Below the pieces are notes generated by a model, which did not search any database, had not been told where the DNA came from, and was given only the letters and a program-made list of their open reading frames with translations. From Labrenzia sp. PHM005 (GTDB lineage Bacteria; Pseudomonadota; Alphaproteobacteria; Rhizobiales; Stappiaceae): a DNA stretch of 64,000 bases. Numbering within the stretch: position 1 is the first letter of the stretch; each line of letters opens with the position of its first letter. Below, one piece after another: positions 40,518 to 49,254 of this stretch. Made by a program: the position numbers and the translations under genes. The stretch covers positions 2,289,001 to 2,353,000 of the forward strand of contig NZ_CP041191.1 of assembly GCF_006517275.1 (NCBI RefSeq), read 5' to 3'.

Positions 40518-41822
40518 CTATTGAATGCCCATAAGCATTTTCGGGAGGAAAAGGGACAGTTCCGGCAAGAAAGTTACCAGCATCACCATCGGCAGGTGGC
40601 CGAGACAAAGAAATTTGAGGGTGATGCCGATATATTTGTCGAGCGTGATCTTGCTAACACCGGCCGCCATATAAAGCATCGGCGCGCAAGGCGGAGAGAC
40701 GTTGCCGAGGCCTAGATTGGTGCCGACGATGGCTGCAAAATGGATTGGGTGGATACCAAGCTCATTGGCAACAGGCAACAAAACAACCGCGGCAAGTACG
40801 CTGCCTGAGATGTCGTCGACGATCATGCCCATCAGCAATAGAACCAGATTGATCAGCAAGAGCAGCAATATGCGGTTTTCTGATAGATCAAGCAGCAGAT
40901 CAGCAATCTGGCCGGGCACCTGTTGCAGCACCATGGACCGGCTCATCATGAACAGAAAAAACAGCACAGTGATGATCGAGCCGGTTGTGATTGCGGCCCA
41001 TTTGGTCGCCTTCCAGAAGTCCTTGAAGGACAGGCTGCGGTAAATCAGGAAACCAACCACCGTGGCATAGACCAGCGCAATGGCAGCTGCTTCTGTCGGT
41101 GTTGCTATGCCGCCGTAGATGGTGCCCAAGATGATCAGTGGCATCAAAAGTGCCCAGAACGCCTTTTTTCCGGATCGGCCAACACCGGATATGGCTTGGC
41201 CGAAGGGAAGTTTTTCCTCCACCTGAATGTCGTTGTTGTTGCGCAAGAAGAAAAAGTTAAGCGCTATATAAAGGAGCGCCAGCATGATCCCCGGGATGAT
41301 TGTCGACAGGAAGGCTGCTCCGACTGACAGGCCGCCGGTTACGGCAAAAACGATCATTGGGATTGATGGCGGGATCATCAGTGCCAGTACCGATGAGCAG
41401 GCAACCAAGGCGGTTGCATGGCCGACCGGATAACCTTCCCGAACCATCCGTGGGATCATGATCTGGCCGATGGCTGCAATCGCCGCTGACGACGATCCGG
41501 AGATCGCGCCAAACAGGGCGCAGGTGACGATGGTCACCGCGCCGAGACCTCCCTTGATCCTGCCGACAATGGAATTGACGAAATCCAGCAGCCTGTTCGA
41601 TATGCCACTTTCCGCCATAATTGTGCCTGCGAGCACAAACAGGGGAAGTGCTAGAAGGGCGAAGCTGGTGGTGGTCTGATAAGCGTAGGGGATGAGGAAC
41701 GAGATATTGCTGCCGGTGCCAATACCGAAAACCAAGGCGCCAATACCAAAAGCAAAAGCTATGGGCATTTCAGCCAAAAGCAGAACAACAATAATCAGAA
41801 GTGCAATGGCAAAGATCAGCAT
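40518..41822 (-). CDS. dctM: TRAP transporter large permease (DctM)
   Basis: A 434-residue polytopic membrane protein of the DctM family: N-terminal AEMPIAFAFGIGALVF, FGAISGSSSAAIAAIG, MIPPSIPMIVFAV and the C-terminal GLGNVSPPCAPMLYMAAG segment. The frame is open to 41933, but ATG 41822, inside the last codons of dctQ and behind GGGGAGA, gives the family N-terminus. It works with the DctQ and DctP genes upstream on the same strand and is convergent with the dehalogenase gene. Confidence 0.93.
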   Translation of the reverse strand: MLIFAIALLIIVVLLLAEMPIAFAFGIGALVFGIGTGSNISFLIPYAYQTTTSFALLALPLFVLAGTIMAESGISNRLLDFVNSIVGRIKGGLGAVTIVTCALFGAISGSSSAAIAAIGQIMIPRMVREGYPVGHATALVACSSVLALMIPPSIPMIVFAVTGGLSVGAAFLSTIIPGIMLALLYIALNFFFLRNNNDIQVEEKLPFGQAISGVGRSGKKAFWALLMPLIILGTIYGGIATPTEAAAIALVYATVVGFLIYRSLSFKDFWKATKWAAITTGSIITVLFFLFMMSRSMVLQQVPGQIADLLLDLSENRILLLLLINLVLLLMGMIVDDISGSVLAAVVLLPVANELGIHPIHFAAIVGTNLGLGNVSPPCAPMLYMAAGVSKITLDKYIGITLKFLCLGHLPMVMLVTFLPELSLFLPKMLMGIQ

Positions 41823-42466
41823 TGGACCGTCTCCCCTTCTTTCATCATTTGAAGAGCGACGTACTGGTTCACCCCCTGCATGACCAAAGCAAGTATTGTC
41901 CCGGCAAAGCCAATCACCAGAGAGAATGACCAAAGCCCCTTGGGCCAGCGCAAGTAGGAGCTGAGGCGGCCCTTCTCAATCTCGAAAAACGCATATTTTA
42001 TAGCGAAGTATCCAAACACCACGCAGGCAATGATGCTGAAGACTGTCATGATCAGTCTGACACTCTGGATGATGGCTGGATTTGTCACGACCAATGTCAG
42101 GATACCGCCGTGAATATGCTCGCCCTGCCGTGTGACATAAGCCATGGCTGGAAAATAGACCCAGGCACCGAACAACAATGCCATCTCCTCAATGCCGACA
42201 AAGGGGGAGTTGAAGCCGTAACGCAGGATCACCTGGGCAAACATCAAAACGGCCAGGGCAATCGAGAAAGCGGCCAAACCGTTTGATAGGATTGAGGCGT
42301 AGACCTTTTCGAAATTCAAAAAAGCGGCGTAGCGCTCCGAAACAGGCCCATCCGGGATTGCGGTAACATGCTCAGGTGGTTCGGGGGTTGTAAGTTCTGG
42401 GTCATATATAAAAGATGCGCCCGGTTCGACCGGATCACGCGGGTGCTGTTTTGACGTTCTATCCAT
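41816..42466 (-). CDS. dctQ: TRAP transporter small permease (DctQ)
   Basis: A 216-residue membrane protein with four predicted helices after an unusually long, hydrophilic N-terminal extension of about 45 residues. DctQ features include the GIEEMALLFGAWVYFPAMAY stretch. Start at 42466 follows GGGAGGA. The gene overlaps dctM by 7 bp and follows dctP after a terminator-like hairpin. Confidence 0.9.
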   Translation of the reverse strand: MDRTSKQHPRDPVEPGASFIYDPELTTPEPPEHVTAIPDGPVSERYAAFLNFEKVYASILSNGLAAFSIALAVLMFAQVILRYGFNSPFVGIEEMALLFGAWVYFPAMAYVTRQGEHIHGGILTLVVTNPAIIQSVRLIMTVFSIIACVVFGYFAIKYAFFEIEKGRLSSYLRWPKGLWSFSLVIGFAGTILALVMQGVNQYVALQMMKEGETVQC

Positions 42467-42488
42467 TTCGTCCTCCCTGAAATGAAAA

Positions 42489-42510
42489 GGGCCCGCACAA
42501 TCGCGGGCCC
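42489..42510 (-). terminator. Attenuating terminator between dctP and dctQ
   Basis: Read on the minus strand, GGGCCCGC pairs with GCGGGCCC around a 6-nt loop and is followed directly by TTTT. It sits 10 nt after the dctP stop and 22 nt before the dctQ start. Partial termination here would give more binding protein than permease. Confidence 0.75.
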
Positions 42511-42520
42511 ATGGCTTTTG

Positions 42521-43543
42521 TTATTCCAGACCGGCGGCCTTTTTTAGTTTGGCCATGATTTCCGGGCCGACGACTTCCTCCATCGCAGGCCATTCGGTTT
42601 CATGGACAACAGAAGCTGCAGCTGCGATTTGCGCGTCACTCAATTCAATGACTTCGATGCCGGCATCGCGGGCTTTTTGCAGAAATTCATTGCTCTTGCT
42701 TTCCGCTTCATCCCAGGACCACAGAACGGTGTCGTCGGCTGCTTTTTGCAGAGCAGTACGGTCTTCCTCGGCAAGTCCGTCCCACCAATCCTTGTTCACC
42801 AGCCAGAAGGCGGTTTCAAAGTAATCATTGGTCAGGATGTTTGTTTCCAGCACATCACGCAGATTGTAAGTCTCGACCGCAGTCGAAAAGGCGCGGGCAT
42901 CAACAGTGCCCAATTGCAGCGCGGTGTAGACTTCGGCAAGCGGGATTGGCACCGCCCCAAAACCGAGATTGTTGAAACGGTCAACAGCAATGGAGACCGG
43001 TGGTACGCGGATTTTCAGGTTTCCGCCGTCTCCCGGCAAATCCAACGGCTTGGCTCCAACGCCCTTTCTGATCACGACCGATCCGAAATCGGTGGGAATG
43101 ATGCCAATGGCATGCACATCCATGTCGTGCAGAATGTCGTTGTAGATATCGAGCATCTCGCCGCCTGGTCCATAGACCTTGCGGGCGTCTTCCCAATTGG
43201 ACACCACGTAGCCAAGCCAGGACAGGTCGAGCCGCTGATCAAATTCAGATGCGCCCCAGGTAAGGGTCATCGGTACAACGCCTTGCATGGACTGTTCAAA
43301 AAGAGAGGTCCAGTCGCCCAGATCGCCGCCGGGGTGGTAAGCAATGCGGAAATTGGAATCCTTACCTAAGGTGTCCTGGAATTTTTCCGACATAGCATGG
43401 AAGATGTGATCGGTTGTCATGGCGTGAGCGAGAATGAACCGCTCTTTTGCATCTGCTGGGGTAGGCGCATAAACAGCGGCCGCTGCAATAAACGCTGCAC
43501 CACCCAATGCGCTAAAGGCACGTCTGCTGAGTTTGTCTATCAT
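42521..43543 (-). CDS. dctP: TRAP transporter solute-binding protein with Tat-type signal
   Basis: A 340-residue DctP-family binding protein. The N-terminus has a twin-arginine motif (SRRAF at about 6-10) and an Ala-rich hydrophobic core ending PADA before KERF, which suggests export by Tat in a folded state. Mature-region marks are NLKIRVPPVSIAVDRF and PIPLAEVYTALQLGTVDARAF. ATG 43543 behind GAGGAGGAA is the start; upstream codons of the open frame look non-coding. The ligand is probably a carboxylate; the nearby aminotransferase and dehalogenase are the contextual hints. Confidence 0.9.
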   Translation of the reverse strand: MIDKLSRRAFSALGGAAFIAAAAVYAPTPADAKERFILAHAMTTDHIFHAMSEKFQDTLGKDSNFRIAYHPGGDLGDWTSLFEQSMQGVVPMTLTWGASEFDQRLDLSWLGYVVSNWEDARKVYGPGGEMLDIYNDILHDMDVHAIGIIPTDFGSVVIRKGVGAKPLDLPGDGGNLKIRVPPVSIAVDRFNNLGFGAVPIPLAEVYTALQLGTVDARAFSTAVETYNLRDVLETNILTNDYFETAFWLVNKDWWDGLAEEDRTALQKAADDTVLWSWDEAESKSNEFLQKARDAGIEVIELSDAQIAAAASVVHETEWPAMEEVVGPEIMAKLKKAAGLE

Positions 43544-43921
43544 TTCGGGTTTCCTCCTCGGATTTTTGTCCCGCCGGCGCCCTGCCGCAGGACTTTGCTT
43601 CGCTGAAGCCAGCAAAGGTCGGGGGCCGCATGCACACGTGCACGCAGCTACATTTCTCTCGTTCACCCGCTTTAGAGTTGGGCGTTGGTTTGTCTGCTGA
43701 TGGGCTAAAAAATCTGGTTTGCGGGAGCCGCCCCGATGATCGCTAAGTGATCATTTGGCTATTGGCGCTTGTCCGCGAATTGAGCAAGGGATAGTCGGAT
43801 CTTGAAAAGAGAGCTTCGTTCTTGTTCTTTAGCTCTTGCCGTTTTGGCCAAACCGGCGCAATAGCGCCGGTTTCATGCAGGTTGCCGAAGTTAGCCCAAG
43901 GCGGGCAGTCGGCCTGTGAAC
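43544..43921. promoter_or_regulatory. Spacer holding the dctPQM promoter and the aminotransferase terminator
   Basis: No credible gene. ATGATC-N6-GATCAT (about 43736-43753) is an inverted repeat upstream of dctP that could be an operator. A strong terminator for the upstream aminotransferase lies at 43850-43873. The dctP promoter should lie between the two. Confidence 0.4.
43850..43873 (-). terminator. Terminator of the aminotransferase gene
   Basis: AAACCGGCGC (43850-43859) and GCGCCGGTTT (43864-43873) are perfectly complementary around a 4-nt AATA loop (TATT on the transcribed minus strand). It ends in TTT on the minus strand about 50 nt after the aminotransferase stop. Confidence 0.75.
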
Positions 43922-45238
43922 TCATTCCAAGTCCCCTAAGATGTCGGCAAGACCGTCAAACAGGGTGTCGATTTCAGTTTCGCTGATGATCAGTGGCGGT
44001 GAAAGAGCGATGATGTCGCCGGTAACACGGACCATAAAGCCAGCGTTCCAAGCCTTTTTCATAGCGTCCATACCCCGGGCACCCGGAGCGCCATCACGCG
44101 GAGCGAGTTCTACTGCGCCGACAAGGCCAAGATTGCGGATGTCAACAATGTTCGGCAGACCGGCCAAGTCATGGATCCGCTTCTCCCATTGAGGTGCAAG
44201 TTTGGCTGCCCGCGCAAACAGGTCGTTCTTCTCATATGATTCCAGTGCCGCCAGCGCAGCTGCACAAGCCATCGGGCTGGCGGAATAGGTGTAGCCGTGG
44301 AACAACTCGATCGGGCTGTCAGCGTTTTCCATGGCGCTTTCGTAGATGTGGTTCTGCACGATTACGGCGCCCATTGGGATGACCCCATTGGTCAGTCCCT
44401 TGGCAGTCGTAATGATGTCCGGCGTGACCTCGAAATATTCTGCTGCCGTCGCTGCGCCTAGCCGGCCGAAGGCGGTTATGACTTCATCGAATATCAGCAA
44501 AATACCGTGTTTGTCGCAGATTTCCCGCAGAGCCTTGAGGTAACCAACGGGGGGCAGCAAGACCCCGGTTGATCCGGCCATCGGCTCGACGATGACTGCC
44601 GCAATGGTCGAGGGGTCGTGCAGACCTACAATTCGCTCCAGATCAAAAGCAAACTCGGCTCCGTGTTGTGGGCAGCCTTTGGAAAAAGCATTACGCTTTA
44701 GATCGTGTGTATCACGCAGATGGTCCACTCCGGTCAGAAGTGTACCAAAGTGTCTGCGATTGGAAACAATGCCGCCGACTGAAATGCCCCCAAAACCGGT
44801 GCCATGATATCCGCGTTCACGGCCAATCAAACGGGTCCGCGAACCGTCGCCACGCATTCGGTGATAGTGCAGGGCGATCTTGAGTGCGGTGTCGACTGAT
44901 TCAGAACCGGAGTTTGTAAAGAACACATGGTCCATGCCTTCCGGCATGAGACTGGCGAGTTGTGAAGAAAGCTCAAAAGCTTTGGGGTGCGAAAACTGGA
45001 AACTCGGCGCATAGTCCAGTTCAAGCGCTTGTTCTTGAATGGCTTTGGTGACGAATGGATCCTTGTGACCGGCGTTAACACACCAAAGTCCAGCAGTTGC
45101 ATCCATCACCTTATGTCCTTCGGTGCTGGTGTAATACATGCCTTCTGCGGATTTGATCAGCCGTGGGTTATTTTGAAAATCACGGTTGGCCGTGAACGGC
45201 ATCCAGAACGATTCCATGGTGTTGGTTCTCTGCAGCAT
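43922..45238 (-). CDS. Class III omega-amino acid:pyruvate aminotransferase
   Basis: A 438-residue PLP aminotransferase of subgroup II/class III, most like beta-alanine:pyruvate or omega-amino-acid transaminases. The PLP lysine is K280 in TTAKGLTNGVIPMG; the phosphate-cup FFTNSGSESVDTALK and the Asp of LLIFDEVITAFGR are present. ATG 45238 is fixed by GGAGGAG 5 nt upstream. It is divergent from an XRE-cupin regulator and ends in a strong terminator before the TRAP operon, so it is a separate transcript. Likely role: deamination of an imported amine or omega-amino acid to an aldehyde or oxo-acid. Confidence 0.92.
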   Translation of the reverse strand: MLQRTNTMESFWMPFTANRDFQNNPRLIKSAEGMYYTSTEGHKVMDATAGLWCVNAGHKDPFVTKAIQEQALELDYAPSFQFSHPKAFELSSQLASLMPEGMDHVFFTNSGSESVDTALKIALHYHRMRGDGSRTRLIGRERGYHGTGFGGISVGGIVSNRRHFGTLLTGVDHLRDTHDLKRNAFSKGCPQHGAEFAFDLERIVGLHDPSTIAAVIVEPMAGSTGVLLPPVGYLKALREICDKHGILLIFDEVITAFGRLGAATAAEYFEVTPDIITTAKGLTNGVIPMGAVIVQNHIYESAMENADSPIELFHGYTYSASPMACAAALAALESYEKNDLFARAAKLAPQWEKRIHDLAGLPNIVDIRNLGLVGAVELAPRDGAPGARGMDAMKKAWNAGFMVRVTGDIIALSPPLIISETEIDTLFDGLADILGDLE

Positions 45239-45334
45239 CGTGGCTCCTCCGTCAAAATGTGCAGCTGTTCGATGCCCAATAGTTCCACACGCTTTGGTGG
45301 TTCGTCACTCCAGATTCTTGAGAAAGTTTAACGT

Positions 45335-45347
45335 ATTGAAAAACAAT
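45335..45347. promoter_or_regulatory. Small dyad in the aminotransferase/XRE-cupin spacer
   Basis: ATTG-A5-CAAT (45335-45347) is a 4-bp inverted repeat 26 bp before the regulator's start and about 97 bp before the aminotransferase start. It may be the operator of the XRE-cupin protein, but such short dyads occur by chance. Confidence 0.2.
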
Positions 45348-45373
45348 GCACCCTTGCTTAAAGTGCTTTCGAT

Positions 45374-45943
45374 ATGAAGCAGAAAAGCGAAAAATCTGAT
45401 TTCGAGACAGCCAAACGTTTGCGAGTGATCCGAACCGCAAAGGGGCTCAGTCAGCGCAAGCTAGCCAAACTGTCAGGTGTTGGAAGCGGCACTATCTCGT
45501 TGATCGAGTCGGGTGCAACACAGCCTTCTGTGGCTCTCCTGAAAAAGATCCTTGGGGGGATCGATGTTAATCTGGGATTTTTCTTCTCCTTCGAAATGCG
45601 GGATGAAGAAAAGGTCTTTTTTACAAAGAAAGATCACCGCAATCTTGGGACGGCTGGAGTTGCCTACCGACTGATTGCCAGTGAGCGCCAGAACCGTAAG
45701 ATCCAGATGCTGCTGGAGGAATACAAGCCGGGCACGGATTCTGGTCGGGCATCCCTTTCTCATGAAGGTGAAGAGTGCGGCGTTGTGATCTCAGGCCATT
45801 TGAAAGTTACAGTCGATGGCCGCTCGCAAATCCTTGGGCCTGGGGATGCGTACTACTTTGACAGTCGGCTGCCGCACCGTTTTCAGAATACCGAAGGCGA
45901 GCCATGCAAGGTGGTCAGTGCCTGCACACCGTCAACATTCTGA
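45374..45943 (+). CDS. XRE-family regulator with cupin domain (PuuR-like)
   Basis: A 189-residue regulator: XRE helix-turn-helix (about 12-66; RLRVIRTAKGLSQRKLAKLSG, TISLIESGATQPS) and a C-terminal cupin (about 110-185; HEGEECGVVISGHLKVTV, GDAYYFDSRLPHRF). The layout matches PuuR, which senses putrescine and controls amine catabolism. It faces a class III aminotransferase, so amine- or amino-acid-responsive control of that gene is likely. The ligand is not known. Confidence 0.88.
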   Translation: MKQKSEKSDFETAKRLRVIRTAKGLSQRKLAKLSGVGSGTISLIESGATQPSVALLKKILGGIDVNLGFFFSFEMRDEEKVFFTKKDHRNLGTAGVAYRLIASERQNRKIQMLLEEYKPGTDSGRASLSHEGEECGVVISGHLKVTVDGRSQILGPGDAYYFDSRLPHRFQNTEGEPCKVVSACTPSTF

Positions 45944-46258
45944 GGAGTTTGCGGAGGAGCCTCTGTGGAGGACACATTCCGCTTTAAACATCACATGCAG
46001 AGCAATTTTTGGCTTGTGGGGGCTATGAGGGCCGAAGAGGAGCGTAGTCGTAGGAAGTACTCTGCCAAAGAGGTCTTGCACTGAACCCGCGTTTGCAAGC
46101 ATCATTTGCCAATCACAAAGCGATAGGGAAGTGAACGGACAACTAGCTTGTGATCAATGCTGGCGCCCCGACTAGTGGAATATCACTCCGCGGGAAATGC
46201 ACGGAAGTGAGCGGTTTGTGATACCCCACTTTACCAATCAGGTTTATGCCACTGTTCC
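45944..46258. other. Convergent spacer after the XRE-cupin gene
   Basis: These 315 bp lie between the XRE-cupin stop and the peptide-transporter ATPase stop. I see no protein with coding features, no clear terminator and no repeat. Nothing can be assigned. Confidence 0.4.
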
Positions 46259-47254
46259 TTATGCGGTGCAGAGGTGGCAGGCGACACGTGCCTTTTCAGG
46301 GCCGAACTCCCTGACTGCAGGGCGTTCTTGCCGGCAACTGTCTTCCACCAACGAACATCTTGGGTGAAAGCTGCAACCGCTCGGCTTGTTAATCGGATCA
46401 GGGATTTCGCCTGAGACAATATCTGCGGTCCGGCCAAAAGCATCGATATGCGGTGCGGCATCCATGAGCATCCGTGTGTAGGGATGGCGCGGATTTTCGA
46501 ACAACGTATCCCGGTCCGCCACTTCGACCAGGCGGCCAAGATAAAGAACTCCAATTTCATCGGCCATGTACCGGATTACGGATAAATCATGACTGATGAA
46601 AAGGTAGGTGAGACCAAGTTCCCGTTGCAGGTTCTTCATCAGATTGAGGACCTGGCTTTGTACGGAAACGTCGAGCGCAGAAGTCGGTTCATCGCAAACG
46701 ATGAACTCAGGGTTCGACGCCAATGCTCGTGCGATCGCAATGCGCTGCCGCTGACCACCGGAGAATTCGTGCGGAAATTTCTCGCCGTCCGATTTCGCCA
46801 GTCCAACTTGGTCGAGTAATTCTTCAACCCGTTTGCTTATGTCGCCGGCAGGCATCAGCTCGAACGCCCGGATGGGCTCGCCAATAATATGTTTGACCCT
46901 CCAGCGCGGATTCAAAGACGCATAAGGGCTCTGGAAAATCATTTGGATGCGGCGGCGCATTGCCAATTTGTGCTTTTGATCCTTGATAGCGAAGAAATCT
47001 TCGCCGTCGATCAGAACCTGGCCGCTGGTTGGCTTCTGAAGCCCGACAATCATCCGCCCAATGGTCGATTTTCCAGACCCACTCTCGCCGACAAGCGCAA
47101 AGGTCTTGCCTTTGGGGATGTCGAAGTCCACGGAATCGACAGCCGTGAGAAGCCGCTTGGATTCCATTGCCAGCAACCGGTTGAGCCAGGGTTTGGACAC
47201 ATCAAATATTGCGCCCAGGCTTCGTGCGCTGATCAAAGGTGTCTCACCGGTCAT
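46259..47254 (-). CDS. dppF: Peptide ABC transporter ATP-binding protein (OppF/DppF)
   Basis: A 331-residue ATPase of the oligopeptide/dipeptide importer family: Walker A GESGSGKST, signature FSGGQRQRIAIARAL, Walker B EFIVCDEPTSALDVS, and the C-terminal oligo/HPY segment with CSFHPRCSLVEDSC. Its start overlaps the dppD stop by 4 bp (ATGA). It is the last gene of the operon dppABCDF. Confidence 0.93.
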   Translation of the reverse strand: MTGETPLISARSLGAIFDVSKPWLNRLLAMESKRLLTAVDSVDFDIPKGKTFALVGESGSGKSTIGRMIVGLQKPTSGQVLIDGEDFFAIKDQKHKLAMRRRIQMIFQSPYASLNPRWRVKHIIGEPIRAFELMPAGDISKRVEELLDQVGLAKSDGEKFPHEFSGGQRQRIAIARALASNPEFIVCDEPTSALDVSVQSQVLNLMKNLQRELGLTYLFISHDLSVIRYMADEIGVLYLGRLVEVADRDTLFENPRHPYTRMLMDAAPHIDAFGRTADIVSGEIPDPINKPSGCSFHPRCSLVEDSCRQERPAVREFGPEKARVACHLCTA

Positions 47255-48261
47255 TCGGACGCTCCGGATGTCTCTTTTTTGATTGTTTGATAGGCCGGAT
47301 CATAGAGCCAGCAAGCCACCTCGGTGCCATCGACAGGTTCAAGAATGGGTATGTCTTTAAAACAGGCAGAGATTGCTTTGTCACAGCGTGCATTGAAGGC
47401 ACATCCCTTCGGAATTGCCCGAAGGTTCGGCATGGCACCGGGAATTTGGCTCAGGGTGTGCATCGTGCCTGTTGTGGACGGCGTCGATGCCATCAATCCC
47501 ACAGTATAGGGATGCGACGGAGAGCTCAGCACATTGCGTGTCGGGCCAATCTCGGCAATCCGGCCGGCATAGAGCACGGCGACCCGATCGGTTGTTTCGG
47601 CAATCACGCCCATATCATGGGTAATCAGAATAACAGCAGTTCCCCGTTCCCGGCATAGGCGTTTCAAAAGCGCCATAATCTGAGCCTGGACTGAGACATC
47701 GAGGGCGGTTGTTGGTTCGTCCGCGATGATCAATTCTGGTTCTGCAGCAAGTGCTAAAGAGATCACCACGCGCTGACGCATACCACCGGAAAACTGATGC
47801 GGATAGGCATCGATCCGGGCTGCCGCAGCTGGAATACCAACCTCTTCAAGCAATGCTATCGCTTTTGCCCGGGCTTCATTTTGCGAGAGCGGAAGATGGG
47901 TGCGGATGGTCTGAATCAGTTGCTGGCCGACCGTCATCAACGGATTGAGGCTGGTCAGCGGATCCTGGAAGACCATGGCGATCTTCTTGCCGCGTATACG
48001 GCGCATCCGGTCTTCAGGCAGATTGTCGATGCGTTCGCCGTCCAAGTGGATGGTGCCACCGCTAATCCGGCCCGGCCGGTCTATGAGGCCGATAATAGCC
48101 GACCCGCACATGGATTTACCCGCGCCGCTTTCGCCTACTAGGCCGAGAATTTCGCCGGCGCGGACTTCGAAACCAACCCGGTCTACAGGCCGCAGCACAC
48201 CATTCCGGGTCGGGAACTCGACGATGAGATCGGAGACTTTGAGAAGTGGAGTATCTGACAC
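47251..48261 (-). CDS. dppD: Peptide ABC transporter ATP-binding protein (OppD/DppD)
   Basis: A 336-residue ATPase: Walker A GESGAGKSM, signature FSGGMRQRVVISLAL (the M is typical of OppD/DppD), Walker B ELIIADEPTTALDVS, and C-terminal CAFNARCDKAISAC, where related proteins may hold an iron-sulfur cluster. It starts 4 bp after the dppC stop. Confidence 0.93.
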   Translation of the reverse strand: MSDTPLLKVSDLIVEFPTRNGVLRPVDRVGFEVRAGEILGLVGESGAGKSMCGSAIIGLIDRPGRISGGTIHLDGERIDNLPEDRMRRIRGKKIAMVFQDPLTSLNPLMTVGQQLIQTIRTHLPLSQNEARAKAIALLEEVGIPAAAARIDAYPHQFSGGMRQRVVISLALAAEPELIIADEPTTALDVSVQAQIMALLKRLCRERGTAVILITHDMGVIAETTDRVAVLYAGRIAEIGPTRNVLSSPSHPYTVGLMASTPSTTGTMHTLSQIPGAMPNLRAIPKGCAFNARCDKAISACFKDIPILEPVDGTEVACWLYDPAYQTIKKETSGASE

Positions 48262-48265
48262 GTGT

Positions 48266-49240
48266 CTATCGCAGTTTTGGGTTCAGAACGTCACGCAACC
48301 AGTCGCCGAAGAGGTTCACGGAGAGCGCAAGAGCAAGAAGGGTGAGGGACGGGAACAGCAGGATCCACCATTCACCGGACAGGATGTATTGTCGGCCGAC
48401 GTTGATCAGAGTTCCAAGAGACGGTTCTGTTTTTGGAGCCCCGACGCCTAGGAAACTCAGGGTCGCTTCGGCGATGATGGCGAGAGCCAGGCTGATGGTG
48501 GCAATCACAAGGATCGGACCTGTCACATTCGGCAGAATGTGGCGCAGCATGATGCTCCAACGCGTCAGGCCGATGAGGTGGCCAGCTTGCACATATTCCT
48601 TCTGCCGCTCCACCATAGTGGCGCCACGCACGGTGCGGGCGAATTGGACCCACTCTGACAGGCCAATTGAGATGATCAGGACCCAGATTGCCATCTCATC
48701 TCGCAGATCCGGCGGGATCAGGCCCTTGCCGATGCCATAGAGCAGCATGGCCACCATGATGGACGGGAAGGTCATTTGAATGTCCGCAATCCGCATGATG
48801 ACGCCATCAATCCAGCCGCCGACATAGCCGGATACAAGTCCGAGGACCACGCCGAGGGTCATTGCGAAAAGAACCGCGACCACACCAACAAACAGTGAAA
48901 TACGCAAACCAAATAGGATCGTGGAAAACACATCCCGTCCCTGGTCATCTGTCCCCAACAGGAAATAATCGCCGGTGAACTCGTTTGCCGCCATTGGCTT
49001 AGTGAAGCCGTTCATCAAGTTAAGGCTTGACGGATCGAAAGGGGTATAGGGCGACAGAATTGGAGAGAAAACCGCGCCGAGTACAAGTGTAAGAAACACT
49101 ATCGATGAGACGATGATGACGGGCGAAGACTTGTATGAATGCCAAATGTCGGAATCCATCCAGCGCTGCCATCTGGATACGGCAACGGCTTCGGTGAATT
49201 CCGGGCGGGCTGACGCGCCCTTTGGGGTCTGGATTTCCAT
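48266..49240 (-). CDS. dppC: Peptide ABC transporter permease (OppC/DppC)
   Basis: A 324-residue permease with a longer N-terminus than OppB, an extracytoplasmic loop containing LLGTDDQGRDVFSTILFG, the normal OppC/DppC signature, and EAA-loop sequence near IGLTRWSIMLRHILPNVTGP. Fourteen bp separate it from dppB. Confidence 0.93.
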   Translation of the reverse strand: MEIQTPKGASARPEFTEAVAVSRWQRWMDSDIWHSYKSSPVIIVSSIVFLTLVLGAVFSPILSPYTPFDPSSLNLMNGFTKPMAANEFTGDYFLLGTDDQGRDVFSTILFGLRISLFVGVVAVLFAMTLGVVLGLVSGYVGGWIDGVIMRIADIQMTFPSIMVAMLLYGIGKGLIPPDLRDEMAIWVLIISIGLSEWVQFARTVRGATMVERQKEYVQAGHLIGLTRWSIMLRHILPNVTGPILVIATISLALAIIAEATLSFLGVGAPKTEPSLGTLINVGRQYILSGEWWILLFPSLTLLALALSVNLFGDWLRDVLNPKLR

Positions 49241-49254
49241 GATGCCTCTTGACC

